DNA of 64,000 bases, taken from contig JAIELJ010000003.1 of assembly GCA_019753105.1 (NCBI GenBank), forward strand, positions 124,001 to 188,000, in the 5' to 3' direction. Position 1 is the first letter of the stretch. The number at the start of each line of letters is the position of its first letter. Made by a program: the position numbers and the translations under genes. The stretch comes from Hyphomonadaceae bacterium. GTDB lineage: Bacteria; Pseudomonadota; Alphaproteobacteria; Caulobacterales; Aquidulcibacteraceae. The notes beneath the pieces are model-generated. The model saw only the letters and a program-made list of their open reading frames with translations, made no database searches and was not told the DNA's origin. Below, piece after piece: positions 47,317-57,592 of the stretch.

Positions 47317-49158
47317 ATGCATATCACGCGTCGCCTACTCCTGGGCGCAACCGCGGCGGGCGCCGCGCTTTCCGTGACCGGCTGCGGCCAGGCGAACGGC
47401 AACGCCTCGGAACAGCTTTCGGCGTTCCTCACGCGCCTCTCGACGGAGATCCTGCGCGAAGGCCCCGAATACGCGACCATGCTCGGCGTCACCGAGGAGC
47501 AGGCCGGCGGCCGCTATATTGATCGTCTGAGTGACCGTTCGCGCGAAGGCTTCATCCGCATTCGCGGATTGACCGAGCAAGCGCTGACGGAACTGCAAGC
47601 CATCAATCGTGATGGCCTGACTGGCCAAGACGCCGTCAGCTACGACATTGCGCGCACCTCGCTGCAAAACCAGATCGATGCGTCGCGTTTCGAGTTCGGC
47701 GGCGGCGCCACGCAGCCTTATGTGGTGACCCAGCTCACGGGCTCGTATCGCGATATCCCGGATTTCCTCGACACGCGCCACCCGCTCACCACGCGTGACC
47801 AAACGGACGCTTACTTCACGCGTCTGTCGCTGTTCGCGCAGGGCCTCGATCAAGAGACGGCCGTCATCAACACCGACGCCGCCGCTGGCATGATCCCGCC
47901 GAACTTCGCCATCAATGGCGGCATTGGCGGCCTGCGCGCTTTCATGGCGTTACCGCCGGGCCAAAATCCGCTGGTCACCTCACTGGTGCGCCGTCTGCCG
48001 GAAGTGGCGGAAATTCCGGAGGCTGATCGCGCTGGTCTCGTCACCCGCGCCGAGACGATCCTGCGCGACGAAATCCTGCCGGCCTACCAGCGCCAAGTCG
48101 ACGCGCTGCAAGCGCTGCTGCCGCGCGCTTCGAGCGACGCCGGCATTGGCGGACGTCCGCAAGGCGCGGAAATGTACGAAGTCGCGCTGCGCAACTACAC
48201 GACAACGTCGATGACGGCCGATGAGATTCACAATCTCGGCGTCCAGCTGATTACGCAGCTCAACGCTGAGTCCGACACGATCTTGCAGGCGCAGGGTCTG
48301 ACGCGCGGCACTGTTGCTGAACGTGTTGCCTCGATCGGCAGCCGCCCGGGACAACGTTACCCGAACACCGATCCGGGCCGTACGCAGCTGCTCGCCGATC
48401 TCAACGTGCAAGTGCAAACGATCCAGGCGCGCATGGGCGAGCAGTTCACGCGATTGGCGCAAGCGCCGCTCGAAATCCGCCGCGTGCCGCCGACGATCGA
48501 AGCCGGCGCGCCGGGCGGCTATTACCAGCCGGCCACGCTCGATGGTTCGCAGCCGGGCGCTTATTACATCAATCTGCGCGACACGGCCGAATGGCCGCGT
48601 TTCAAGCTGCCGACGCTCACCTATCACGAGGGCCTGCCGGGCCACCATTGGCAGATTGCGATCCAACAAGAAGCAGGCGAGCTGCCATTCTTCCGCACCG
48701 CGCTCAGCTTCTTCGGCGCCTTCATCGAAGGCTGGGGGCTCTATGCCGAACAGCTCGCCGATGAAATGGACATGTACGCCAACGATCCGTGGGGCCGCTT
48801 GGGCTATCTGCAATCGATGACGTTCCGCGCTTCGCGTCTCGTCGTAGATACCGGCATTCACTCGAAAGGCTGGACGCGCGAGCAGGCGATCGACTCGATG
48901 ATGCAAGCCACGGGTGACTCGCGCACCGCGGTGACGACGGAAATCGAGCGCTATTGCGTGTGGCCGGGCCAAGCGACCAGCTACATGGTGGGCCGCCAAG
49001 CCATCAACCGCATGCGCGAGAGCGCCCGCGCCACCTTGGGCGACGCTTATGACCAACGCGGCTTCCACGACACGCTGCTGACGAACGGCGCAACGCCGCT
49101 CTCAGTGACCGAGTCGCTGGTGAATGAGTGGGTCGCGAGCGTTCAACGCCCGGCCTAA
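47317..49158 (+). CDS. DUF885-family protein
   Basis: Twin-arginine-like N-terminus HITRRLLLGATAAGAALSVTGC; YHEGLPGHHWQIA; FFGAFIEGWGLYAEQLADEM. Confidence 0.9.
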   Translation: MHITRRLLLGATAAGAALSVTGCGQANGNASEQLSAFLTRLSTEILREGPEYATMLGVTEEQAGGRYIDRLSDRSREGFIRIRGLTEQALTELQAINRDGLTGQDAVSYDIARTSLQNQIDASRFEFGGGATQPYVVTQLTGSYRDIPDFLDTRHPLTTRDQTDAYFTRLSLFAQGLDQETAVINTDAAAGMIPPNFAINGGIGGLRAFMALPPGQNPLVTSLVRRLPEVAEIPEADRAGLVTRAETILRDEILPAYQRQVDALQALLPRASSDAGIGGRPQGAEMYEVALRNYTTTSMTADEIHNLGVQLITQLNAESDTILQAQGLTRGTVAERVASIGSRPGQRYPNTDPGRTQLLADLNVQVQTIQARMGEQFTRLAQAPLEIRRVPPTIEAGAPGGYYQPATLDGSQPGAYYINLRDTAEWPRFKLPTLTYHEGLPGHHWQIAIQQEAGELPFFRTALSFFGAFIEGWGLYAEQLADEMDMYANDPWGRLGYLQSMTFRASRLVVDTGIHSKGWTREQAIDSMMQATGDSRTAVTTEIERYCVWPGQATSYMVGRQAINRMRESARATLGDAYDQRGFHDTLLTNGATPLSVTESLVNEWVASVQRPA

Positions 49159-49200
49159 CGCGCGTAAAATGTGACCACTAACGAGCGGCGGCGTGAGCGA

Positions 49201-49965
49201 TCACGCCGCCGTATTCGTGGCACCGGCCGCATGAGCGCCGCGGCGGCCAAGAAACGGCACGCCTTTCAGCAGCATCTTGAGCGCTTCCCAGTGAATGCCG
49301 GCGATGACCATGAACGTCATCAATGGATTGCCAGCCCAGACGCGGAGGATGTTGGCGTCCGTGAGCGCGCGGCGTTCGCCCGCGAATGACGCTGTCAGCG
49401 CCACATCGTCTCCGCGCCAGACCACCATCGCAACGCCTGCGCGCTCGCCTGGCGGCGTGACGCGGAAGGTGTAGCGGAGGTTCATCTCAAGGAAGGGCGA
49501 GACGAAGAAATCCTTATCGCAGGCTTGCGCGATCTCGCCGTTTTCGCTCGCGCGCGGCGGCAAGACATAGAAATGGCTTTCGCCGAAGGTGTTTGCGACT
49601 TGGTGCACGAGGGCTGTGAGCGTCCCGTCGCGCCGTGTGCAGAAGTAGACGCTGAGCGGATTGAAGACGTAGTTGAAGAGCCGCGGCATCGTTAGCAGCA
49701 CGATGCTGCCACCGTCGCAGTCAATGCCTGCGTCACGCAGCTTGGCTTCGATTTGCGGCTTCACCGGCGCATCGATGCGCAGCGCATGATCGCGGTTAAA
49801 GAACGAGAGCAGGCTGAAGCGGTTGTGCGCGAAGAGTTTGAGGCGCCGGCCGATTGCTGGAATGTCGTCCAGATCGAGCGCCAGCATGAAGACGCGATAA
49901 CGCAGCCGATGCTTGCCGGGGCGATTGTGCGCCACGAGGCCAGTATAGATGGCCGAGCGGCTCAC
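49201..49965 (-). CDS. DUF1365 family protein (COG3496-type)
   Basis: IYTGLVAHNRPGKHRLRYRVFMLALDLDDI; FNYVFNPLSVYFCTRRDGTLTALVHQVANTFGESHFYVLP. Confidence 0.92.
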   Translation of the reverse strand: MSRSAIYTGLVAHNRPGKHRLRYRVFMLALDLDDIPAIGRRLKLFAHNRFSLLSFFNRDHALRIDAPVKPQIEAKLRDAGIDCDGGSIVLLTMPRLFNYVFNPLSVYFCTRRDGTLTALVHQVANTFGESHFYVLPPRASENGEIAQACDKDFFVSPFLEMNLRYTFRVTPPGERAGVAMVVWRGDDVALTASFAGERRALTDANILRVWAGNPLMTFMVIAGIHWEALKMLLKGVPFLGRRGAHAAGATNTAA

Positions 49966-51311
49966 GCGGCGATGGCTTCGCGTGTGGGCGGATGCAGATA
50001 GATCCGGCCGGACTCATCTTCGACGGTCCAGGGGCGCCTTACGCCGCCGAGTTGCTCGGCAGCAGCCAGGCCAGATTGCAGCCCATCCTCGTGGAAGCCT
50101 GCGCCGAAGTGCGCGCCGCAGAACCACGTGTTGCGCGCGCCTTGCAGCGACCAGATCTGCTGCTGAGCGCGGATCGCAGCCGCGTCAAAAAGGGGGTGAT
50201 CGTAGTTGGTCTCGTAATGGATCGTCTCAGGCCGGGGCATTGTGCGCGGATTGAGCGTGAGGAAGAGCTGTTGCTTCGACTGGATGCCCTGCAGCTTGTT
50301 CATCCAATACGAGACGACGCAACCGCCGTCCGGATTGTCGCCGACATAATTCCAGCTCGCCCATAAACCTTCGCGGCGCGGCATCAGCGTGGGGTCGCTG
50401 TGCAGCACGGCGCGATTTTTAGCGTAGCGGAACGCGCCCAGCAGGCGCTGCTCTTCGCTGCTGGCATCGTCAAGCATGGCCAGCGCTTCGTCGCCGTGCG
50501 TGGCGATGACGATATGATCGAACCTTTCGGTGGCTCCGCTCGCATCGCGCACCCAAGCGCCGCCCGCTTCGCGACGCACAGACACCGCACCAGCGTTCAA
50601 TCGCACACGATCGGCATAAGGCGCGGTGAGCTTCTCGACATAAGCTTGGCTGCCGCCGGTCACTGTCCGCCATTTCGGACGGCCCTTCAGCTTCAGCAGG
50701 CCGTGATTCTCAAAAAACCGCACAAACGCGCAGGCAGGATACTGATGGATGTCGCCCATCGACGCCGACCAGATCGCCGCCGCTTGCGGCAGCAAGTGGT
50801 CGCGCTGAAATGCGTCGCCATAACCACTCTGGTTCAGATAATCGCCCAGCGAGATCAGCGTGTCGCGCGTCGCCAGCAATTCGAGCGGCGCGTTCTTGTA
50901 GAAGCGCAGCAGATCGTACGTCATCGACCAGAAGCGTGGGCTCAACAGATTGCGCCCGCCACACAAAAAGGCGGACGCACCGACGGAGGAGTATTCGGTG
51001 CGCCCGCCGTTCAACGAAACGCCGAAGGACATGTCCGACGCTTTCGTTGCCACGCCCAAGTGTTGGAACAGCGCGATCAGATTGGGATAAGTGGCGTCAT
51101 TGAAGACGATGAAGCCGGTGTCGACGGGGGTCGGGCCGAGGTCGATATCGACATTCACTGTATTTGAGTGCCCGCCGAGGCGGCCGTTCTTCTCGAATAC
51201 CGTGACATCGTGGCGCTGACTGAGTAGCCAAGCAGCGGACATGCCCGCGATGCCAGAACCAATCACCGCGATATTGAGCCGCTTGCCCGGCTCGTGGGTA
51301 GTAAACGCCAT
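49962..51311 (-). CDS. FAD-dependent oxidoreductase/amine-oxidase-like (COG2907-type)
   Basis: NIAVIGSGIAGMSAAWLLSQRHDVTVFEKNGRLGGHSNTV; WFCGAHFGAGFHEDGLQSGLAAAEQLG. Confidence 0.92.
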   Translation of the reverse strand: MAFTTHEPGKRLNIAVIGSGIAGMSAAWLLSQRHDVTVFEKNGRLGGHSNTVNVDIDLGPTPVDTGFIVFNDATYPNLIALFQHLGVATKASDMSFGVSLNGGRTEYSSVGASAFLCGGRNLLSPRFWSMTYDLLRFYKNAPLELLATRDTLISLGDYLNQSGYGDAFQRDHLLPQAAAIWSASMGDIHQYPACAFVRFFENHGLLKLKGRPKWRTVTGGSQAYVEKLTAPYADRVRLNAGAVSVRREAGGAWVRDASGATERFDHIVIATHGDEALAMLDDASSEEQRLLGAFRYAKNRAVLHSDPTLMPRREGLWASWNYVGDNPDGGCVVSYWMNKLQGIQSKQQLFLTLNPRTMPRPETIHYETNYDHPLFDAAAIRAQQQIWSLQGARNTWFCGAHFGAGFHEDGLQSGLAAAEQLGGVRRPWTVEDESGRIYLHPPTREAIAA

Positions 51312-51383
51312 GCTCGCCTTTCGCGCCGGCGTTGGCCGCCGAACTGGTGATATCTACGGGCAAGGCGGGGTGGCGGTTCACAC

Positions 51384-51413
51384 TGATCCAGGTTCCCAGC
51401 TGGTGCGTACACC
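51384..51413 (+). promoter_or_regulatory. Candidate ECF sigma (RpoE/ChrR-type) promoter
   Basis: TGATCC-N18-TACACC upstream of sigma gene; -35 matches the known RpoE(ChrR) TGATCC element, -10 is only approximate. Confidence 0.35.
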
Positions 51414-51490
51414 TGACAATGCGAGCGCTGGAGCTTTCGACCGGCCCTGTTCGAACGGCGCCCCAGCGCTGGGCGAAGGAGCGCGCCGAG

Positions 51491-52048
51491 GTGGATAGTA
51501 ACGCTGACGATACGGACGAGGCTTTGCTCGTGCGCATCGCGGCGGGTGATCGCAGCGCGTTCGGGACGCTTTTCGCCAAGTATGCACCCAAGGTGAAGGG
51601 CTACCTGATCCGTCTGGGTGCGGCGGGCGCGATTGCTGAGGATTTGGCGCAGGACGCGATGGTGTCGGTCTGGCGGCGCGCGGGGTCGTTCGATCGCGCC
51701 AAGGCCAAGGGCTCGACCTGGATTTTCGTCATCGCGCGCAATGCTTGGATTGACAGGTTGCGCCGCGAGAAGGTCGAACTTGCGTATCGCGCGGGCTTGG
51801 ATGATCCGGAGGAAAGCCACGACGAGGCGCCGGATGAGGCCGCCGTCCGCCTGCAGACCGAAGGACATATAGCTGCTGCGCTGGAGATGCTCTCCGAGGA
51901 ACAGCGGCAAGTTGTGCGACTCTCCTTTTTCGAGGAACGTCCGCATTCTGAAATCGCCGAGCGACTGAATCTGCCGCTCGGCACTGTGAAATCAAGGCTG
52001 CGGCTCGCGCTTACGAAGTTGCGAGCTCATTGGGAGACCGTTCAGTGA
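51491..52048 (+). CDS. rpoE: ECF-type RNA polymerase sigma factor
   Basis: FGTLFAKYAPKVKGYLIRLGAAGAIAEDLAQDAMVSVWRR; SFFEERPHSEIAERLNLPLGTVKSRLRLALTKLR. Confidence 0.92.
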   Translation: MDSNADDTDEALLVRIAAGDRSAFGTLFAKYAPKVKGYLIRLGAAGAIAEDLAQDAMVSVWRRAGSFDRAKAKGSTWIFVIARNAWIDRLRREKVELAYRAGLDDPEESHDEAPDEAAVRLQTEGHIAAALEMLSEEQRQVVRLSFFEERPHSEIAERLNLPLGTVKSRLRLALTKLRAHWETVQ

Positions 52049-52659
52049 ATCCGCGTCATCATCCATCGGCTGATGTTTTGGCGGCTTATGCCGCCGGGAC
52101 GCACGAACCAGGCTTCGGCTTGGTGGTCGCCGCGCACCTCGAGACGTGCTCTGAATGCCGTGCGCGAGTGCGGGCGTTTGAAGCGGCCTCGGGCGCGGCG
52201 CTCGAAGATATTCCACAAACCGATGTAGGCGCTGACGCCTTAGCGAAAGTCATGGCGCGCTTGGATCAGCCGTCGGCCGAAGCGCAGCCGGACACGCGCC
52301 CGCTGCTTGAGCGCTTGCCGCTCGGCCCGCGCAAGTGGGTGGCGCCGGGCGTATGGGTTGCTGCCGTGGAAACGCCGCACGCACCAGACAATCGCGTTTA
52401 CCTGCTGTCCGTCGCCCCTGGCATGCCGACGGCGCGGCACGAGCACTCCGGCGCTGAATTCTGCACCGTGCTGAAGGGCGCGTTCCGCGATGAGTCGGGG
52501 CTTTATTCGGCCGGCGATTTCGCCGCCACCGACGAAGACGTGGACCACCAGCCGGTCGTGATCGGCGACGAGGAATGCGTGTGCCTCTTCGCCACTGAAG
52601 GCCGCCTGAAAGCACGGGGCGTTCTCGGCCGCCTGGCTTTCGCCTACGCCGACGTCTGA
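52045..52659 (+). CDS. chrR: ChrR-family zinc-binding anti-sigma factor with cupin domain
   Basis: HPSADVLAAYAAGTHEPGFGLVVAAHLETCSECRARV; cupin RHEHSGAEFCTVLKGAFRDESGLYSAGDFAATDEDVDH; overlaps sigma stop. Confidence 0.9.
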   Translation: MNPRHHPSADVLAAYAAGTHEPGFGLVVAAHLETCSECRARVRAFEAASGAALEDIPQTDVGADALAKVMARLDQPSAEAQPDTRPLLERLPLGPRKWVAPGVWVAAVETPHAPDNRVYLLSVAPGMPTARHEHSGAEFCTVLKGAFRDESGLYSAGDFAATDEDVDHQPVVIGDEECVCLFATEGRLKARGVLGRLAFAYADV

Positions 52660-52737
52660 GCCCCGTCGCTTTGCGCTAACGTCCCGCCTGTGACCTGAGG
52701 CATAGTCTTGGCCTCACGTTCCGGGCGGGATGATGCG

Positions 52738-53979
52738 ATGACAGCAACGAATATACGCGCAGCCGCTCCGCTGCACGCCGGACAGCGCATTAGCGAAATC
52801 GATATTCTGCGTGGCCTCGTCATCGTGCTGATGGCGCTGGATCACGTCCGCGACTTCTTCATCATTGGCGGCTCGTTCGCGGTGAATCCGCTCGATCCGA
52901 CGCAGACCACGCCGCTGCTCTATACAACGCGCTGGATCACGCACCTCTGCGCACCGACATTCGTGTTTCTCACCGGCGTCTCGGCTTATCTGCAGTTCGT
53001 CAAAGGCAAAGCGACGCCAAACCTCTCGCTCTTCCTGCTGACGCGCGGGCTGTGGCTGGTGTTGCTTGAGCTCACCTTGATCAGTTTCGGCTGGTCGTTC
53101 GGCTTTCCGTACGCGCTTTTCATGCAAGTGATCTGGGCGATCGGCTGGTCGATGGTGGCGTTGGCTGCTCTCGTCTGGCTGCCGCGGCTCGTGGTGCTTG
53201 CGATCGGCATCGCAATCATCGCTGGGCACAATCTGCTCGATCCGATCGACGCGCGCCAGATTGGCGGCGCACTCGGGCTGTTATGGACCTTCTTGCATGA
53301 TGGCGGTGTCGTCTTTGCCGGCGAACAACCTATCGGCCTCGCGGCTTACCCTCTCTTGCCGTGGATCGGCGTTGCTGCGTTCGGTTATGGGATGGGTGCG
53401 ATTTTTCTGAGCGAAAAGCGCGATCGCATCGTGCCGCTGCTCGGTCTCGCCATGCTGACGCTGTTCATCGTGCTGCGCTGGTTCAACGCCTATGGCGATC
53501 CGCAATTTGCTGCTGGGCCAGAGGCGGTCGCGCGTATGTGGAACGATCAGCCGAACTTGATGGCGCAAGTGATGGTGTTCCTCGACGTGCAGAAATATCC
53601 GCCGTCGCTGCAATTCGTGCTCGTGACTTTGGGGCTGGTCTTTGTGCTTTGGCCGCTTCTGTCGCGACTGCCCAAACTCTTGAGATCCGTGCTCAACACG
53701 TTCGGCGCGGTGCCGTTTTTCTTCTACGTGCTGCACATCTATCTCGTACATATCTTGGCGATCGCGGCCAACGCCGCCTTCGGGCGCGACACGCGCGGGC
53801 TCTTCAACTGGCTGATCAACGGCTTCACGCATCCGGAATACGCCGTGAATAGCGGCTTTGCTTTGTGGCCGTGGACCTACGTTGCGTGGAACGTCGTTCT
53901 CGCGCTGCTCTATCCGCTTTGCCGCTACTGGCAGGCCTTGAAGGCGCGGCGGCGCGATTGGTGGCTGTCCTATCTCTGA
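52738..53979 (+). CDS. Membrane protein, DUF1624/heparan-acetyltransferase-like
   Basis: RISEIDILRGLVIVLMALDHVRDFF; multi-TM. Confidence 0.85.
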   Translation: MTATNIRAAAPLHAGQRISEIDILRGLVIVLMALDHVRDFFIIGGSFAVNPLDPTQTTPLLYTTRWITHLCAPTFVFLTGVSAYLQFVKGKATPNLSLFLLTRGLWLVLLELTLISFGWSFGFPYALFMQVIWAIGWSMVALAALVWLPRLVVLAIGIAIIAGHNLLDPIDARQIGGALGLLWTFLHDGGVVFAGEQPIGLAAYPLLPWIGVAAFGYGMGAIFLSEKRDRIVPLLGLAMLTLFIVLRWFNAYGDPQFAAGPEAVARMWNDQPNLMAQVMVFLDVQKYPPSLQFVLVTLGLVFVLWPLLSRLPKLLRSVLNTFGAVPFFFYVLHIYLVHILAIAANAAFGRDTRGLFNWLINGFTHPEYAVNSGFALWPWTYVAWNVVLALLYPLCRYWQALKARRRDWWLSYL

Positions 53980-53993
53980 GCACAAGACAACAA

Positions 53994-54025
53994 AACGCCG
54001 CCCTCGGGGTAGTGAGGGCGGCGTT
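53994..54025. terminator. Bidirectional terminator between convergent genes
   Basis: AACGCCGCCCTC-GGGGTAGT-GAGGGCGGCGTT, 12-bp perfect stem, T-rich on the minus side. Confidence 0.75.
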
Positions 54026-54047
54026 GCCTTTGGTCGGCTAGGGCGCG

Positions 54048-54623
54048 TTAGCCCGCAGCCGGCATCAGCACTGTGTCGATCACGTGGATCAAGCCGTTGG
54101 AGGCCGCGACGTCAGTCGCCGTGACGGTCGATGTTCCGCCCGCCGCGTCAGTGAGCACAACATTCGATCCCTGCAGACGCGCCGTAAGCGTGCCGCCTTG
54201 AACCGTCGTAAGCGTCGCCGTGCCGCCGCCTGATTGAATTTGCGCGACGAGATCAGCCGCAGTCACGCGACCGGCGACGACGTGGTACGTCAAAATGCCG
54301 GTTAGCGTTTCGCGCTGAGCCGGTTGGGTCAGATTTTCGACCGTGCCGGCAGGAAGCTTTGCGAAAGCCGCATTGGTCGGCGCGAAAACCGTGAACGGGC
54401 CGGCGCTGGAAAGCGTGTCGACCAAGCCTGCCGCTTGTACAGCAGCGACGAGCGTAGAGAAGTCGGGATTAGCAACCGCTGCATCGACGATTGTTCCGCT
54501 TGGTGCTGCAACTTCCGTTGTCGCGTCGGCTGGTTCAGCGGCCGGCTGTTCAGCAGCGCCGCCGCACGCGGCCAATGTGATTGAGATCGCAGCAACGGCT
54601 GCGGCCAACGTAAACTTGCGCAT
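54048..54623 (-). CDS. Fasciclin-domain lipoprotein
   Basis: Lipobox ITLAACGG; DFSTLVAAVQAAGLVDTLSSAGPFTVFAPTNAAFAKLPAGTVENL; GLIHVIDTVLMP. Confidence 0.93.
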   Translation of the reverse strand: MRKFTLAAAVAAISITLAACGGAAEQPAAEPADATTEVAAPSGTIVDAAVANPDFSTLVAAVQAAGLVDTLSSAGPFTVFAPTNAAFAKLPAGTVENLTQPAQRETLTGILTYHVVAGRVTAADLVAQIQSGGGTATLTTVQGGTLTARLQGSNVVLTDAAGGTSTVTATDVAASNGLIHVIDTVLMPAAG

Positions 54624-54703
54624 ATTTGTCTCCTCATTGTGTGTCGACCCACACTGTGAGGCTTTACGCGCGCAGCACGCGCGTGGATCATTCGCACGCT
54701 TAA

Positions 54704-55798
54704 CTAAGCTGCGCGCGCTTGCGCGATGGAACTTTCGATGTCGAGTTCGTAAGCCTGAAGCGGCGCCGGGCGGTAGCTTGGGTTTGCAGCCCATCGCAGC
54801 CGCGCGGTTTCATGTATGTCCGGAAATGCTTTGATCCCGCGCCGCCATCGCGCGCCGACAATGTTCATGAGCGAGGGCCGCGTGCTCGATGCAAGGGCTG
54901 CGTTGATCGGATCAATTTCCGCAAGGCAGTTTGAAATCACGGAACCCGGTTCCCGCGAGAGCGCGAGACCCGCTTGTTCCGCGCCTTCTAGAACCCAGAG
55001 CAGCGCGCAGTTCGAAAGCCCGCGGTTGGGGCCGCCGCCGACGCCGCCGTGATCTCCGGGAAACCAGGATTGCAGCACGCGTGGTTGCGCGAAGGGCGAG
55101 TTAAACGCTTCGACATTGCTCCAGAGGGTCGGCTTGAAAGGCGCGCGCCGCTCGTCAATGGCGACAGCATGGCGCGCATATTCTACCGAGCGCGAGAGCG
55201 CGGTATCGTGAAACTCATATTGCTTGTTGAGACCAAGCGAGATTGGCAGCAGGCGCGGGATGCCGAGCGCGCCGACCGTGTCCCATACGCCGAGATAGCG
55301 GATGCGAAGATCGACAGGCGGCGCGGTGAACGGCGTTGTAAGCCTCGGCCAAGCAATGGCGTGAGCCGTGCGGAAGCGTTCGGTTTGCGGGCTATCGGCG
55401 CCAATTTCTTTTGAGCGATAGAGTTCGATGCCTTCGTTGGCCTTATCGACATGCGCGCGGCGCAGAATGCCGATCTTGCGGAGCAACCCCGCCAAGCTGC
55501 GGACGGTGTAGGCGCCGCGCGAAAAGCCGAAGAGATAGAGTTCATCGCCCGGTTCGTAGTTGAGGTTGATGAAGAGCCAGGCGTCGAGCAGGTTGTCGTC
55601 GAGATCCGCGCCGGTCATGCCTTGCCAGAGACTGACGCCGCTCAGAGATGCGCCGACGCCGGCGGAATAGTAGACGATCTGTGCGTTGCCGTGGGCGTCA
55701 CGGTTGGCCACGGCGCGGGCTGTCAGCGCGACATTGGTGAGCGTGCCGGCATAAAGCCGCTGCCACGTGCCGTCACAGCAAATGATCAGCCGCTTCAT
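54704..55798 (-). CDS. DUF2235 domain-containing protein
   Basis: MKRLIICCDGTWQRLYAGTLTNVALTARAV; GDELYLFGFSRGAYTVRSLAGLLRKIGIL. Confidence 0.92.
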   Translation of the reverse strand: MKRLIICCDGTWQRLYAGTLTNVALTARAVANRDAHGNAQIVYYSAGVGASLSGVSLWQGMTGADLDDNLLDAWLFINLNYEPGDELYLFGFSRGAYTVRSLAGLLRKIGILRRAHVDKANEGIELYRSKEIGADSPQTERFRTAHAIAWPRLTTPFTAPPVDLRIRYLGVWDTVGALGIPRLLPISLGLNKQYEFHDTALSRSVEYARHAVAIDERRAPFKPTLWSNVEAFNSPFAQPRVLQSWFPGDHGGVGGGPNRGLSNCALLWVLEGAEQAGLALSREPGSVISNCLAEIDPINAALASSTRPSLMNIVGARWRRGIKAFPDIHETARLRWAANPSYRPAPLQAYELDIESSIAQARAA

Positions 55799-55805
55799 CG
55801 CGTCC

Positions 55806-56450
55806 TCACGGATTGAGCAGGAAGACGGCTTCTTCGGCGAAGTAGTTCGCCCGCCAGAGCGTTTTGGCGAACGGCGCGCCGGGGCGGCCCTGCGTAAGCG
55901 GCACGGCGGTTTCGATATTGAAGCGCATGCCGCGCGCAAGGTCGGCGAAGTCGCGTATGCTGGCGCGGCGTTCAAGCGCGCCATCGGCCCAAGCGGCGTT
56001 CTTGGCGGCGATGGTGCGGCCGGAGTTGGAGAGCGTGTAGCGGCGCCGCCAATAGGCGGCGTTGCTGACGGTGACGATGACGCGCTCGCCGATACGGCCC
56101 GCCTGCTTCAGCGCTTCGCGCGGGTTCGGCAGCTGCAGGAGCGTGTGCGAGAAGATGACGTACTCGAACGCGCCTGACGGAAACTCGGAGAGATCCGTTT
56201 CCGCGTCGCCCTGCACAACCGCCAAGCCGCGCGCCACACAAGCGCGCACCGCGACCCGGTCACGCTCCAACCCGCGCGCCCGCGCTTTGCATTCATGCAT
56301 GAGCAGCGAAATCAGCGCGCCATCGCCGCAGCCGATATCGAGCACGCGCGATCCATCATTGACCATGCGCGCGATCACCGCGTGATCGCCGCGCGCTGCG
56401 CCATCGAGATTAAGCGGGGCGGCGTGTACGAGTTCGAGCTGGGTCGCCAT
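55806..56450 (-). CDS. metW: Methionine biosynthesis protein MetW
   Basis: DHAVIARMVNDGSRVLDIGCGDGALISLL; YVIFSHTLLQLPNPREALKQAGRIGERVIVTVSNAAYWRRR; directly after metX. Confidence 0.92.
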   Translation of the reverse strand: MATQLELVHAAPLNLDGAARGDHAVIARMVNDGSRVLDIGCGDGALISLLMHECKARARGLERDRVAVRACVARGLAVVQGDAETDLSEFPSGAFEYVIFSHTLLQLPNPREALKQAGRIGERVIVTVSNAAYWRRRYTLSNSGRTIAAKNAAWADGALERRASIRDFADLARGMRFNIETAVPLTQGRPGAPFAKTLWRANYFAEEAVFLLNP

Positions 56451-57592
56451 CAGACGCCTCCGTTCAGCGAAAGCCCGCGCGCCGAGGCGTTGGCGTCGAT
56501 GAAGCCGGTGAGCGCCGCCTCGAACTGCGGTTCTTCGCCGAGATAGGAATCGTGACCGTTCTCGCTCTCGATCTCAACGAACCCCGCGTCGGCGCCGGCT
56601 GCAATCAGCGCACGGGCCAAAGCGCGGCTTTCGCTGGGGGGAAAGCGCCAATCGCTGGTGAAGGCGAACACGCAATGGCGTGTTGAGCCGCCCTGAAACG
56701 CGTTTGCTAACCGCCCGCCAAAATCGCCGGCGAGGTCGAAGCCATCCATGGCGCGTGAGAGGTAGAGATAGGAGTTCGCGTCGAACCGCTCGATGAAGCT
56801 CGACGTCGCGCCAGTGCTGTAGTCGGCGTTGAAGGCAAAACGTTCGCGCTGGTGCGCGGCGCCCAGCCGGGCGCGGACGTTCGCTTCGGAGAAACTCGCG
56901 ACCTGCGTCGCGACGCGCGCCACCGCCAATCCCTTTGCGGGCCGTACGCCGTGTGAGTAGTACGCGCCGCCGCGCCAATCCGGATCGGCCATGACCGCTT
57001 GGCGGCCCAACTCGGAAAGCGCGATGTTCTGGGCCGACTGGCGTGCGGCCGATGCGATCGTCACGCACGAGAACACGCGCTTCGGATAAGCGCTCGCCCA
57101 ATTCAGCGCCTGCATGCCGCCCATGCCGGCGCCGATGACGAGAAAGAGGCTTTGAATGCCGAGCGCCTCCACAAGCATGGATTGCGCACGCACCATGTCG
57201 GCGATGGTTAGCGGCGGGAAACGCAAACCGTATGGCTGGCCGTCGCGCGCCGGCGTCGCTGGGCTCGTGGTGCCCATCGAGCCGCCAAGTACGTTGGCGC
57301 AAATGACGAAGAAGCGGTTGGTGTCGATCGGACGGCCGGGACCAACGATGCGTGGCCACCAGGCGGGGCGGCCGGTGACGGGGTTGGGGCCGGCGACGAA
57401 TTGGTCGGTTGTAAGCGCATGGCACACCAGCACCGCGTTGGTGCGATCGGCGTTCAGGGCGCCATAGGTTTCGAATGCAATCGTTAATGGCGCGAGCATT
57501 TCGCCATTGGCCAATTGCAAAGGCGTTGATGCGTCGAAGGCAAGGGAACGCACGCCTCCCGCCGCTTGCACTCTCGCTGCTGCATGAATCAT
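56450..57592 (-). CDS. metX: Homoserine O-acetyl/succinyltransferase
   Basis: IAFETYGALNADRTNAVLVCHALTTDQFVAG; FFVICANVLGGSMGTTSPA; GAGMGGMQALNWASAYPKRV; ENGHDSYLGE. Confidence 0.94.
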   Translation of the reverse strand: MIHAAARVQAAGGVRSLAFDASTPLQLANGEMLAPLTIAFETYGALNADRTNAVLVCHALTTDQFVAGPNPVTGRPAWWPRIVGPGRPIDTNRFFVICANVLGGSMGTTSPATPARDGQPYGLRFPPLTIADMVRAQSMLVEALGIQSLFLVIGAGMGGMQALNWASAYPKRVFSCVTIASAARQSAQNIALSELGRQAVMADPDWRGGAYYSHGVRPAKGLAVARVATQVASFSEANVRARLGAAHQRERFAFNADYSTGATSSFIERFDANSYLYLSRAMDGFDLAGDFGGRLANAFQGGSTRHCVFAFTSDWRFPPSESRALARALIAAGADAGFVEIESENGHDSYLGEEPQFEAALTGFIDANASARGLSLNGGV

